Shown here: piece after piece, positions 46,775 to 56,017 of the stretch
Layout of the letters: each line of letters begins with the position of its first letter
Numbering within the stretch: position 1 is the first letter of the stretch
Notes under the pieces: generated by a model
Database searches by the model: none
What the model saw: only the letters and a program-made list of their open reading frames with translations
What the model was told of the DNA's origin: nothing
NCBI RefSeq assembly: GCF_900110705.1
Contig: NZ_FOEJ01000006.1
Span: 82,916-146,915, forward strand
Reading direction: 5' to 3'
Source: Loktanella sp. DSM 29012
GTDB lineage: Bacteria; Pseudomonadota; Alphaproteobacteria; Rhodobacterales; Rhodobacteraceae
DNA: 64,000 bases
Made by a program: the position numbers and the translations under genes

Positions 46775-47771
46775 GCGCCAGCGCCTCGACCGCGCGCAGG
46801 GCAGCACCGCTGTCGATGCTTTCGGCCGCCAGCGCCACACCGGCGGGCAGGTCCGCCGCCTTGCCAGCGATCAGCAGCGCGGCGGCAGCGTTCAGCAGCA
46901 CGGCGTCACGATAGGCCGATGGCGCACCATCCAGCAGGGCGCGAAAGGCTGCGGCGTTTTCGGCGGGCGTGCCGCCGACGATATCTGCAAAGGGATGCAC
47001 CGGCAGGCCCGCGTCCTGCGGCGTGACCTCGAATTCGGTGATGGTGCCGTCCTTGATCGCTGCGACCCAGCTGGTGCCGGTGATCGTCAGTTCGTCGGTG
47101 CCGTCGGACCCGTGGACCAGCCAGGCGGCCTCGGTGCCCAGGGCCAGCAGGACCTCTGCCATGGGGCGGATCAGGTCGCGAGTGAAAGCGCCGGTCAACT
47201 GGCGTTTGACGCCTGCCGGGTTCGTCAGCGGCCCCAGAATGTTGAAAATCGTACGGGTGCCCAGTTCCGCCCGCACGGGGCCGACGTGGGCCATGGCGGG
47301 ATGATGCATCGGGGCCATCATGAACCCGATACCGGCCTCGTTGAGCGCGCGTTCCACCACGTCCGAGCCGACCATGACGTTGATGCCCATGGCCGATTGC
47401 ACATCCGCCGTGCCGGATTTCGACGACAGGTTCTTGTTGCCATGTTTGGCGACGGGCACGCCCGCACCGGCCACGACAAAGGCCGTTGCGGTCGAAATGT
47501 TCAGCGTATGTTTGCCGTCGCCACCGGTGCCCACGATATCCATCGCACCCTCCGGTGCGCGAACGGGCAGGCACTTGGCACGCATCACGGCGGCGGCGGC
47601 GGCATATTCGTCCACCGTTTCGCCCCGCGTGCGCAGCGCCATCAGGAAACCGCCGATCTGCGCGGGGGTGGCATCGCCGTTGAACAGGATGCCGAATGCA
47701 TCCTCGGCCTGCGCGCGGGTCAGCGGACCCGTGGCCGCAGCAGCGATCAGCGGTTTGAGCGCATCGCTCAT
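46758..47771 (-). CDS. trpD: Anthranilate phosphoribosyltransferase
   Basis: A 337-residue enzyme that attaches phosphoribosyl to anthranilate. Motifs are [23 protein letters not shown] ([13 protein letters not shown]), [32 protein letters not shown], and [18 protein letters not shown]. It starts in an ATGA overlap with trpG and its end overlaps the ung start by 17 bp. Confidence 0.96.
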   Translation of the reverse strand: MSDALKPLIAAAATGPLTRAQAEDAFGILFNGDATPAQIGGFLMALRTRGETVDEYAAAAAVMRAKCLPVRAPEGAMDIVGTGGDGKHTLNISTATAFVVAGAGVPVAKHGNKNLSSKSGTADVQSAMGINVMVGSDVVERALNEAGIGFMMAPMHHPAMAHVGPVRAELGTRTIFNILGPLTNPAGVKRQLTGAFTRDLIRPMAEVLLALGTEAAWLVHGSDGTDELTITGTSWVAAIKDGTITEFEVTPQDAGLPVHPFADIVGGTPAENAAAFRALLDGAPSAYRDAVLLNAAAALLIAGKAADLPAGVALAAESIDSGAALRAVEALARVTAA

Positions 47772-48361
47772 GCCGCGACCTGCGGTTTCACCTGCGCCAG
47801 ATCCAGAAAGTTCTGCAGCATCTGGTGGCCGTGCTCGGAACGGATGCTCTCGGGGTGGAACTGCACGCCCTGGATCGGCAGGTCCCGGTGTTGCAGGCCC
47901 ATGATCGTGCCGTCCTCCAGATGTGCCGTCACCTCCAGGCTGTCGGGCAGGGTGGCGGGATCGACAACAAGGCTGTGATAGCGCGTCGCGAGAAACGGAT
48001 CAGGCAACCCCTTGAACACGCCCTGTCCGGCGTGATGCATGGTACCCATCTTGCCGTGGACGATCTCGCCCGCGCGCACCACCTTGCCACCGAAGGCCTG
48101 ACCGATGGTCTGATGTCCCAGGCAGACACCCAGCAGCGGCGTCCGCGTCTCGGCTGCGGCATGGGTCAGGGCCAGACAGATGCCCGCCTGATCGGGGTCG
48201 CAGGGGCCGGGTGACAGCACGATGGCCTGCGGTTTCATGGCCATCGCCTCTTGCACGTCGATCTTGTCATTGCGCCGCACCTGTACATCGGCACCCAGAT
48301 CACCCAGGTAATGCACAAGATTATAGGTGAAACTATCGTAGTTATCGATCAGCAGGATCAT
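47768..48361 (-). CDS. trpG: Anthranilate synthase glutamine amidotransferase subunit
   Basis: A 197-residue class I amidotransferase. [19 protein letters not shown] opens the protein; the catalytic Cys is in [17 protein letters not shown] and the His-Glu pair in [13 protein letters not shown]. It is adjacent to trpD and, across the plus-strand deacetylase-like gene, to trpE. The TrpG/PabA distinction follows from context, since it may serve both. Confidence 0.94.
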   Translation of the reverse strand: MILLIDNYDSFTYNLVHYLGDLGADVQVRRNDKIDVQEAMAMKPQAIVLSPGPCDPDQAGICLALTHAAAETRTPLLGVCLGHQTIGQAFGGKVVRAGEIVHGKMGTMHHAGQGVFKGLPDPFLATRYHSLVVDPATLPDSLEVTAHLEDGTIMGLQHRDLPIQGVQFHPESIRSEHGHQMLQNFLDLAQVKPQVAA

Positions 48362-48492
48362 GTTGTCACCGGGCCTTGGGTCAATTAGGGGCTACCGTCC
48401 GGGCGGGACCACACGGTATAGTCGCACCCGATATGAGGGCTGATGCAGGCAGGCGTCAAGGGCAGGCCCCGACAGGCAAAGGGATTAGCGGT

Positions 48493-50121
48493 ATGGCATT
48501 TGTGAAAGGCGCGGCATGGGGCGTTGTTGTGGGTGGCATGGCCGTTGCCACGGGATCGCTGCTGGCACCGCAGCCTGTGGGCAACACGCCGCCGGTCTTG
48601 CCACAGACGGAGGCCCCGCAGGCAAACGCCACGCCTGAACCGTTGCCCGATGTCGCCTTGATCGAGGCGCCGGAGGCGTCGCAGCCAGCGGACATGACAG
48701 AACCCGCCCTGTCGTCCCCGACCGCCGAGGCCCAAACACCCACCCCCCAGACGCAAAGCGCGCAAACGCCTGATCCGGCTGTCATCGAACCTGAGTTGGT
48801 ATCGCCGGAACCCGACACAACGGTATCGATCGCCACCGCGCCCGAAGAACCCGTCCTGCCCAACCCGCAAAGCCTGTCACCGCAGGTACCCGCATCGGAG
48901 GCGGATGTCGCGCTGTCGACAACCCCACCGCCGCCCGTCGTGGTCGATGTGCCGGAACCCGACGAAACGATGCCGTCCACATCGGACGATGCAGCCGATG
49001 CCCCCGTGGTCGTCATGGTCGAACCCGCCCCGACAGCGGAGGACACACCGCCGCAGGATACGCCTGAAACAGCAACCGGGACGCAAGATGAGACGGTCAC
49101 AGATATCGCAGAACCCGAGGCACCCGCGCCCGATGCGCCAGACGAAGAACAGGTCATCGCATCAGCGCCTGTCGTGATCGATACGCCTGCGCCCCAGGAC
49201 CCGGACGCTGCGGGTGATGCGATCTCTCCGCTTACTGCTTCGGACATCACGACACCCAATGCTGCAATGCCCGATCCCGCACCAGTGGACGGGACGGTGG
49301 ACAGCGCAGCTGAAGCCGCGCCGACCGTCGTGACCATCATTGACGGGCCCACCGGCACCACCACGGACCCTGCCACCGGCATCACGATCCGGCGCCCCGC
49401 AGGCGATACCCCTGTCGCGCCCGCCGCAGCAGAGGCGGAACCGCTGCCCGCCTTGGTGGAATTCGCGGCGTTTTTCGATAATCCCGATGCTCTGCCGCAG
49501 ATGAGTGTGGTTCTGATCGACGACGGCGCATTGCCCAACGGCCCGCGCGCGCTGCAAGAGGTCCCGTTTCCGGTCACCATCGTTCTGGACCCGTCGCGTC
49601 CTGGTGTGTCAGAGCTGATGGACGCCTACCGCGCAGGCGGATTCGAGGTGGCCGCCCGCGCAAGCCTGCCGCAGGGCGGGACGGCCGCCGATGTGGCGGT
49701 CGCGCTCGAGGCGACGTTCGACGCCTTGCCGCAGAGCGTGGCACTGGTGCAGACCGATGGTGCTGCACTGGGGCGGTCGGACCCTGCCACAGAGCAGGTC
49801 GTCGCCGCCTTGGCAGCTGACGGTCGCGGGTTGGTGCAGGCAGACAGCGGCCTGAACGGTGCAGCGACCGTGGCCGACGCGGAGGATGTGCCCAATGGTG
49901 TCATTTTTCGGGATCTGACAGATGTCGATCAGGACGCGCGGGTCATCCGGCGGTTCATGGATCAGGCGGCGTTCCGTGCTGGGCAGCAGGACGGCGTGAT
50001 CCTGCAGGCACGGCTGACGCCTGAGACCCTGTCGGCGATGATCCTGTGGGGCACGGCCAACCGCGCGCGACAGGTTGCGATGGCACCGCTGTCCGCGACG
50101 CTACTGGGCGGGGGCGACTGA
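48493..50121 (+). CDS. Divergent polysaccharide deacetylase family protein (YibQ-like) with long linker
   Basis: A 542-residue protein: an N-terminal hydrophobic segment (AFVKGAAWGVVVGGMAVATGSLLAP), then about 290 residues rich in Pro, Ala, Asp, Glu and Thr without predicted fold, then a C-terminal ~190-residue domain (LPALVEFAAFFDNPDALPQMSVVLIDDG ... FPVTIVLDPSRPGVSELMDAYRAGGFEV) of the divergent deacetylase family. Such genes sit between trpE and trpG in Rhodobacter (yibQ). It is on the strand opposite the trp genes. Start at ATG 48493 with AAAGGG; an upstream ATG at 48433 is possible. Confidence 0.82.
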   Translation: MAFVKGAAWGVVVGGMAVATGSLLAPQPVGNTPPVLPQTEAPQANATPEPLPDVALIEAPEASQPADMTEPALSSPTAEAQTPTPQTQSAQTPDPAVIEPELVSPEPDTTVSIATAPEEPVLPNPQSLSPQVPASEADVALSTTPPPPVVVDVPEPDETMPSTSDDAADAPVVVMVEPAPTAEDTPPQDTPETATGTQDETVTDIAEPEAPAPDAPDEEQVIASAPVVIDTPAPQDPDAAGDAISPLTASDITTPNAAMPDPAPVDGTVDSAAEAAPTVVTIIDGPTGTTTDPATGITIRRPAGDTPVAPAAAEAEPLPALVEFAAFFDNPDALPQMSVVLIDDGALPNGPRALQEVPFPVTIVLDPSRPGVSELMDAYRAGGFEVAARASLPQGGTAADVAVALEATFDALPQSVALVQTDGAALGRSDPATEQVVAALAADGRGLVQADSGLNGAATVADAEDVPNGVIFRDLTDVDQDARVIRRFMDQAAFRAGQQDGVILQARLTPETLSAMILWGTANRARQVAMAPLSATLLGGGD

Positions 50122-50124
50122 CCG

Positions 50125-51639
50125 CTAGCGGTTGCCGCCCTTGGAGAACATCGCGGCATCGGCAGCGGCCTTGCGGATCGCGTTCGATTTGTGGACGGTT
50201 TCCTGATATTCCGCCTCGGGGTCGCTGTCATAGACGACACCGCCACCGGCCTGAATATACAGGTTCTGATCCTTGAGGACGGCAGTCCGCAGCGCGATGC
50301 ACATGTCCATGTCACCATTCGCACTGAAATAGCCGACACCACCACCGTAGACACCGCGCTTTTCAGGTTCCAGCTCGTCGATGATCTGCATCGCACGTAC
50401 CTTGGGCGCGCCTGATACCGTGCCTGCGGGCATCCCGGCAAAAAATGCCGACAGCGCGTCCTGGTCATCGGCAAGTTCGCCCACGACGTTCGACACGATA
50501 TGCATCACGTGGCTGTAGTATTCGACCTTGAATTCTTCGGTCGGGCGGACGGTGCCGATCTTGGAAACCTTGCCGGTGTCGTTGCGCCCCAGATCCAGCA
50601 GCATCAGGTGTTCGGCTAGCTCTTTCTTGTCGGCCATCAGGTCGGCCTCGTTGGCGGCATCCTCCTCGGGAGTGGCACCGCGTGGGCGCGTGCCGGCAAT
50701 GGGCCGGATCGTCACGCGGCTGCCGGTCACCTGCACCAGAATTTCCGGTGAGGCCCCGATGACCTGATAGCCGCCAAAGTTGAAATAGAACATGTAGGGC
50801 GACGGGTTGGTGCGTCGCAGGCTGCGATACAGCGCAAACGGCGGTTCGGGGAAGTCCAACGTCCAGCGTTGGCTTGGCACCACCTGAAAGATATCGCCCG
50901 CGCGGATATATTCCTTGGCCCGTTCGACCAGCGCGATATACGCATCATGCCCGATGTTGGACCGCGGTTCGCCCACGGGGGCCGGGTCGGCCATGTCGCG
51001 TCGGTCCGGCACGGCACGCGACAGGGCGCGTTCGGCCTCCATCACGCGTTCGGCCGCCTGCGCATAGGCTGCTTTTGCACTGACGTCCGCGTTGACCCAG
51101 GCAGGGGCCACAAGGATTACGTCGCCCTTGACCCCGTCCAGCACCGCGATCACCGACGGGCGCATCATGACGGCGTCGGGCAGGCCCAGCGGGTCGGGGT
51201 TCACATCCGGCAGATGTTCGACAAGCCGGATCATGTCATAGCCCAGGTAGCCGAACAAACCGGCACTGGCCCCCGGCAGGTCCACCGGCAGATCGATCCG
51301 CGATTCCGCGATCAATCCGCGCAAGGCCTCCAGCGGGGGGACCGTATCGACGACAAATCCATCGGGGTCATAGCGTGCGGTCCGGTTGGTCCGGCTGGCA
51401 CCCGCGTGGCAATCCCAGATCAGATCGGGGTTCATGCCGACGATGGAATAGCGCCCGCGGATTTCACCGCCCGTCACGCTTTCAAGCATGAAGCTGTTCA
51501 CACCGGCATCGCCCAGCTTCAGCATCAACGACACCGGTGTGTCCAGATCTGCAGCCAGCCGGGTCCATACAATCTGGTTATGACCGGCATTGTAACCGGC
51601 GGCAAAGGTCTCGAAATCGGGGGACTGGCGCATGGTCAT
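50125..51639 (-). CDS. trpE: Anthranilate synthase component I
   Basis: A 504-residue enzyme converting chorismate to anthranilate. Chorismate-binding blocks are seen in the C-terminal half: IRAGDIFQVVPSQRW, PSPYMFYFNFGGYQVIGASPEILV, RPIAGTRPRGAT, DLGRNDTGKVS and MPAGTVSGAPKVRAMQIIDELEP. The N-terminal domain includes the LLES-like block (FMLESVTGGEIRGRYSIVG) involved in Trp feedback binding. Starts in an ATGA overlap with ppiD; no attenuator or leader peptide could be placed upstream. Confidence 0.96.
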   Translation of the reverse strand: MTMRQSPDFETFAAGYNAGHNQIVWTRLAADLDTPVSLMLKLGDAGVNSFMLESVTGGEIRGRYSIVGMNPDLIWDCHAGASRTNRTARYDPDGFVVDTVPPLEALRGLIAESRIDLPVDLPGASAGLFGYLGYDMIRLVEHLPDVNPDPLGLPDAVMMRPSVIAVLDGVKGDVILVAPAWVNADVSAKAAYAQAAERVMEAERALSRAVPDRRDMADPAPVGEPRSNIGHDAYIALVERAKEYIRAGDIFQVVPSQRWTLDFPEPPFALYRSLRRTNPSPYMFYFNFGGYQVIGASPEILVQVTGSRVTIRPIAGTRPRGATPEEDAANEADLMADKKELAEHLMLLDLGRNDTGKVSKIGTVRPTEEFKVEYYSHVMHIVSNVVGELADDQDALSAFFAGMPAGTVSGAPKVRAMQIIDELEPEKRGVYGGGVGYFSANGDMDMCIALRTAVLKDQNLYIQAGGGVVYDSDPEAEYQETVHKSNAIRKAAADAAMFSKGGNR

Positions 51640-53477
51640 TGCATCTGCGAATTGACGGCGTTGACGGCGTTCTGGTCGATCACCACATCCGTCCGCATCC
51701 GTACATCATTGGCAAAGGCATCGTAGATGTCCTGCGCCAGACCGGCGGCAATCTGTTCTGACAGCGCATCCCGCTGTGCCGCAATCCGTTCGTTGTCGGG
51801 ATCGGCGGGGGTCACGCGGTTCAGACGCACGATCAGCGCCCCGTCCGGGGTGGGCAGGGCCCGCACCTGTGATGTTTCCATCGCGAACACCTCTTGCATG
51901 AAACCGGCGGGCGCGCCTTCGACAAAACTGCCCCGCGTCAGGTTCTGCTTTTCGACCGGGTCGAGGCCAAGGCTGTCGAGCCGGGTCATTGGCATGACCT
52001 GCGTTGCCAGTTCTTCGGCGCGGGCGATGATTGCCAGCCGTTCGGCGGCCGCACGCCATGCAGCGTCCAGACGGTCACTGACCTCGGCCATCGGTTGCAG
52101 GGCAGGGGGTGTCACGCTGTCCAGACGAACGGCGAAAATCCCGCCGTCCTCCAGTTCTTCGAGGGTGGTGAATGCACCTTCCTCGACAGCCGCCGCAGCA
52201 TTGCGAAAACTGTCGTAGGCAGCAGGGCCATCGGTCGTGTCGGGGGTGACGCTAATGCTGCCCAACTCCAGTTCGGTCCGGTCGGCCAGATCCTCGAGCG
52301 TGGCACCGCCCGCGATCAGGTCATTGATCTGCTCTGCGCTCTGGTTGATGACGCGGCGGGCCTGCGCTGTCGCAAGTTCCTGTTCCAGATCGGGTGCGGC
52401 GTCCTCAAAGGGGATGTTTTCCGCGGCAAGGATCGCGTTCACGCGGAACAGCGCCGGTCCCAGCGATGTCTCGATCGGGCCCACGACATCATCCGGTGCC
52501 GCGGCAAAGACGGCATCGCCAGCGGCCCCCAGATCGTCGCGGCTCACATCGCCAAGGTCGACATCCGACAACGACAGACCGCGCTGAGTGACCAGCGCGT
52601 CGAAATCGGTCTCGTTCGCTGCGATCTGCTGCTGTGCGGCGTCTGCGGCCGCGGCGTCGGGAAACACAAGCCGTTCGACAAGGCGGCGTTCGGGTTGCTG
52701 GAACTGGCTGATCCGGTCCTCATATAGGTTGCGCACCTGATCCTCGGGGATCGTGACGTCATCGGCCAGCATGGCCGGGGTCAGCATCACATAGGTGATT
52801 TCGCGCGCCTCGGGGGCGGTGAACATGTCCGGGTTTTCATCGTAAAAGGTCTGCAGATCGGCCTCGGTCGGGCCAGGCACCGGGGTGTCCAGATCATCGA
52901 CGGTCACAGGCGCAAAGACGATATCGCGGGTTTCGCCCAGATAGGTCAGCAGCGTATCCACATAGACGGGCGGCATTTCCACGCCGCTGATCACGGCACC
53001 CTGCAACAGCGTGCGGGCGACATCGGCGCGCAGGGACGCCTCGAATTCGGCCTCGGTCATGCCGGCATTGGCCAGGGCACGGCGGTACGTTTCGCGGTCG
53101 AAATTGCCGGACAGGGACTGAAATGCCTGCGTTGACAGGACCTCGTCGCGGACGCGGTCATCACCGATGGACAACCCCAGCCGGGCGGTTTCGTTGTCCA
53201 GCGTCGCGATCGTCACCACCTGGTTCAGCACCTGCCGGTCCAGACCGCTGGCCTGCGCCTGCTGGAACGTGACACGGTTGCCGACCTGCGCCTCGAGACT
53301 GCGCAACTGGTTGTTCAACGCGCTCTGGTAGCTGGACACCGAAATTTCGGTGTCACCCGCCATGCCCAGACGCTGGATCGACCCTGTGAAGCCGCCGGTG
53401 CCAAAGCCCAGCAAGCCCACGAACAGCAGGATCAGGATCACCCAGACGCCGAATCGTGATTTCTTCTGCTTAGCCAT
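51636..53477 (-). CDS. ppiD: Peptidylprolyl isomerase, PpiD-like
   Basis: A 613-residue inner-membrane-anchored periplasmic chaperone. It starts MAKQKKSRFGVWVILILLFVGLLGFGTGGFTG, a single anchor, followed by a SurA_N-type domain (GLDRQVLNQVVTIATLDNETARLGLSIGDD) and a degenerate parvulin domain in the middle (about residues 240-360), then a SurA-like second part. PpiD helps newly exported outer-membrane and periplasmic proteins fold. It ends in an ATGA overlap with trpE, so the pair is coupled. Confidence 0.88.
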   Translation of the reverse strand: MAKQKKSRFGVWVILILLFVGLLGFGTGGFTGSIQRLGMAGDTEISVSSYQSALNNQLRSLEAQVGNRVTFQQAQASGLDRQVLNQVVTIATLDNETARLGLSIGDDRVRDEVLSTQAFQSLSGNFDRETYRRALANAGMTEAEFEASLRADVARTLLQGAVISGVEMPPVYVDTLLTYLGETRDIVFAPVTVDDLDTPVPGPTEADLQTFYDENPDMFTAPEAREITYVMLTPAMLADDVTIPEDQVRNLYEDRISQFQQPERRLVERLVFPDAAAADAAQQQIAANETDFDALVTQRGLSLSDVDLGDVSRDDLGAAGDAVFAAAPDDVVGPIETSLGPALFRVNAILAAENIPFEDAAPDLEQELATAQARRVINQSAEQINDLIAGGATLEDLADRTELELGSISVTPDTTDGPAAYDSFRNAAAAVEEGAFTTLEELEDGGIFAVRLDSVTPPALQPMAEVSDRLDAAWRAAAERLAIIARAEELATQVMPMTRLDSLGLDPVEKQNLTRGSFVEGAPAGFMQEVFAMETSQVRALPTPDGALIVRLNRVTPADPDNERIAAQRDALSEQIAAGLAQDIYDAFANDVRMRTDVVIDQNAVNAVNSQMQ

Positions 53478-53541
53478 GTGATGCGGTCCCCTGATACGTG
53501 GTCCGCGCTTCAATATGGGGGCCGGGCGGGTCGTGCAAGCC

Positions 53542-54714
53542 TCAGGGCGCGATCAGGGCCAGACGGTCGAACAATTCCGCGATGGCGGGGCGGTCGACAT
53601 TGGCAAATGCGATCCGTATTTCCGATGCACCCAAGGGGTCGGACGCAGGCCGGAACATGGTCCCGGGCAGACACAGGATGCCTGCGTTTTTCACCAGCCA
53701 CGGCGCGAGAACGGCGGACGACATGTCGAACGGGTGACGCAGGTAGGCGAAATAGGCCCCGCATCCGCGCAACTGCCAGCCCTTCTCGGCCAATTTCGGA
53801 AAATGGTCCATGATGGCCGCGCGCCGGTCGAGGATCTCTTGCCGTTCGCCGGCCAGCCAGGGACCCAGATTGCGCATCCCCCAGAGCGCGGCGCGTTGGC
53901 CCAGCTGGTTGGGGCAGATCGTGACGGTGTCGAGAAACTTTTCCACCTCCGCGAGGCGGGCAGGGGACGCGGCGATGGCGCCAACCCGGTGGCCGGTCAG
54001 CCGGTAAGCTTTGGAGAACGAATAGAGCTGGATCAGCGTATCGTCCCAATCGCCCGCAAAGAGGTCATGTGGCGCCCCGTCGCGGGCATCGAAATCGCGG
54101 TAGGTTTCATCGAGGATCAGCGCGATGCCGCGGCTGCGGCAAAGATCGCGAAAATCGGTCAGCGTCTGCGCTGGATATTCGACGCCGCCGGGATTGTTGG
54201 GACTGACCAGCGCGATCGCGCGCGTCCGTCCGGTAACCAGCTTTGCGGCCTCCGCAGCCTGCGGAAGCAGATCAGGCCCAGTCTGCAGCGGAACCGTCCT
54301 GACACCGGACATGTCCAGCCACATGGCGTGATTGAAATAATAGGGCACCGGCAGGATGACCTCGTCGTCCTCGCCGCACAGGGTCGAAATCGCGGCCGCG
54401 AATGCCTGATTGCAACCCGATGTGATGGCGACCTGGTCGGCGCGGATCCGGCCGCCGTAGGCACCGGACCACTGGGCTGCCACCTCGGCCCGCAGGTCGG
54501 GCAAACCCAGTACGGGCCCATAAAGGTGTGCGCCTGCGTCCTCCATTACGATCCTGGCCATTTCCGCACGCATCCGCTCGGGCGGTGCGTCCAGTGGGGC
54601 GGCTTGGCTCACGTTCAGCAATGCGCGGCCTTCGGGATGGGTTACACCATCCAACCAGCGGCGCGCCTCCATCACCGGTGGCGGAAAAGTCAGTGATGTG
54701 CGTGATCGTGACAT
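53542..54714 (-). CDS. Class I/II pyridoxal-phosphate aminotransferase
   Basis: A 390-residue fold-type I aminotransferase. GCNQAFAAAISTLCGEDDEVILPVPYYFNH, LVSPNNPGGVEYP, ILDETYRDF and the PLP lysine in LYSFSKAYRLTGHRVGA are clear. It is closest in pattern to aspartate/aromatic aminotransferase-like proteins; the substrate is not assigned. Start at MSRSRTSLTFPPP with GGGGAAG upstream. It lies 64 bp upstream of ppiD on the same strand. Confidence 0.88.
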   Translation of the reverse strand: MSRSRTSLTFPPPVMEARRWLDGVTHPEGRALLNVSQAAPLDAPPERMRAEMARIVMEDAGAHLYGPVLGLPDLRAEVAAQWSGAYGGRIRADQVAITSGCNQAFAAAISTLCGEDDEVILPVPYYFNHAMWLDMSGVRTVPLQTGPDLLPQAAEAAKLVTGRTRAIALVSPNNPGGVEYPAQTLTDFRDLCRSRGIALILDETYRDFDARDGAPHDLFAGDWDDTLIQLYSFSKAYRLTGHRVGAIAASPARLAEVEKFLDTVTICPNQLGQRAALWGMRNLGPWLAGERQEILDRRAAIMDHFPKLAEKGWQLRGCGAYFAYLRHPFDMSSAVLAPWLVKNAGILCLPGTMFRPASDPLGASEIRIAFANVDRPAIAELFDRLALIAP

Positions 54715-54797
54715 GAGACTTCCCCAAACAGAGCGGCTGCGCCGCATGCGATTTTTGCCTTTGGCCTTCGGCCATGGCGGTATCTTGAGTCTTTTTT

Positions 54798-54850
54798 GGC
54801 AAGATGATGCGGTTTGGTATCATCTTGCCCCAAATACTCCCGCCGGAGGC
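54798..54850 (-). repeat. Intergenic repeat, copy 3, with long hairpin
   Basis: Read on the minus strand it begins GCCTCCGGCGGGAGTATTT and continues into an 11-bp perfect stem (GGCAAGATGAT / ATCATCTTGCC, 54798-54829) with a 10-base loop. The CGGCGGG + TATTT + AAGA pattern matches copies 1 and 2. It lies between gpt and the aminotransferase; six A residues follow the stem on the minus strand, so it is not a classical terminator there. Confidence 0.55.
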
Positions 54851-54860
54851 TCCTGCGATC

Positions 54861-55382
54861 TCAATCCTTGCCGCGGTAGGGTTCGACGTATTGCAGGGCC
54901 ATGTCCCAGGGGAAGAAAATCCAGGTGTCCTGACTGACTTCGGTGATGAAGGTATCGACCTGCGGGCGACCCTTTGGTTTGGCATAGACCGTTGCGAAAT
55001 GTGCCTTGGGATACATTTCGCGGACCACCTCGAGCGTGCGGCCGCTGTCGACGAGGTCGTCGACGATCAGGATGCCGGTCCCGTCGCCCATCATTTCGGC
55101 GTCCGGCATCTTGAGAACCTTGGTTTCGGATTGTTCCTGATGGTCATATGATTTGACCGAAATCGTGTCCACCGTGCGGATGTCGAGCTCTCTTGCGACG
55201 ATCATCGCAGGGGCCATACCACCACGGGTGATTGCCACGATGGCGCGCCAGCCGCCGCCCTTTTCGCCGGCCTCGCCCTCTGGTCCCAGACCATCGAGCC
55301 GCCATGCCAGCGCACGGCTGTCACGGTGGATCTGGTCCCAACTGATGTGAAAGCCTTTTTCGTGGGGCAGGCGGTCCGGCAT
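54861..55382 (-). CDS. gpt: Xanthine-guanine phosphoribosyltransferase
   Basis: A 173-residue purine salvage enzyme that adds PRPP to xanthine and guanine. The N-terminal [22 protein letters not shown] and the PRPP-binding [19 protein letters not shown] motif are Gpt-type; [21 protein letters not shown] is the loop for pyrophosphate. The start is [10 protein letters not shown]; 51 upstream in-frame codons overlap the LysE-family gene and are excluded. 20 bp separate it from that gene. Confidence 0.93.
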   Translation of the reverse strand: MPDRLPHEKGFHISWDQIHRDSRALAWRLDGLGPEGEAGEKGGGWRAIVAITRGGMAPAMIVARELDIRTVDTISVKSYDHQEQSETKVLKMPDAEMMGDGTGILIVDDLVDSGRTLEVVREMYPKAHFATVYAKPKGRPQVDTFITEVSQDTWIFFPWDMALQYVEPYRGKD

Positions 55383-55402
55383 GGGGTGTCCTTTCAGGGT
55401 GG

Positions 55403-56017
55403 TCAGGTCAGGGCAATCTTGAGGCCAAGCAGGGCCAGGAAGCCGCCAATGGCCCGGTCGATCCAGGTCTTGGCGCGGGCATAGGCCGCGCGCGGGCGCG
55501 GGAGTGAGAAAAGGCGGGCCACAAGGATGTACCACAGCGTTTCATTGGCGAACACGGCGGCGAGTATTGCCAGTTTCCAGGCCAGCGCCGTATCGGCAGG
55601 GACCAATCCGACAAAGACCGCGCCAAAGAAAACGGCTGGTTTGGGATTGGAGGCAAAGGTCAGAAAGCCAAACCGGATGGCAGAGGCGGCGGTCCGCGGA
55701 CGTGCAGCACTGTCAGGGGCGGGCAGCGGGTCGCGGGCGTGCCGCCACATCATCACGGCAATAAAAAACAGGAATGCCGCCCCCACCAGTTTCAGCGCCA
55801 GAAAAAGCGTCGGCATCAGTTCAAAGACCAGCGCAAGGCCCGCCATCGCGGCCCCCGCCCAGAGCAGAGCGCCAAGTCCAAAGCCCAATGCCAGCGCGCA
55901 GGCCACGCGAAACCCGTCCGACGCCGCAACCCGCAGTGCAACCACAAACGAGGGTCCAGGCGAAATCGCGGCGGCCAGATGGATCAGCACGACCGAGGCA
56001 AAGGCGGCAAATGTCAT
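55403..56017 (-). CDS. LysE/RhtB family amino-acid exporter
   Basis: A 204-residue protein with six hydrophobic segments. The N-terminal [26 protein letters not shown] is the LysE/RhtB signature (the PGP motif). [20 protein letters not shown] is the second family block. Substrates are amino acids or related compounds; which is unknown. It starts in an ATGA overlap with fabI, so it is in one operon with fabI and gpt. Confidence 0.9.
   Translation of the reverse strand: MTFAAFASVVLIHLAAAISPGPSFVVALRVAASDGFRVACALALGFGLGALLWAGAAMAGLALVFELMPTLFLALKLVGAAFLFFIAVMMWRHARDPLPAPDSAARPRTAASAIRFGFLTFASNPKPAVFFGAVFVGLVPADTALAWKLAILAAVFANETLWYILVARLFSLPRPRAAYARAKTWIDRAIGGFLALLGLKIALT

Noticed and set aside
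51640..51760. Tryptophan leader peptide/attenuator ahead of trpE
   Set aside because: trpE starts inside the ppiD stop by ATGA overlap, leaving no room for a separate leader; no Trp-rich short ORF or terminator pair is visible.
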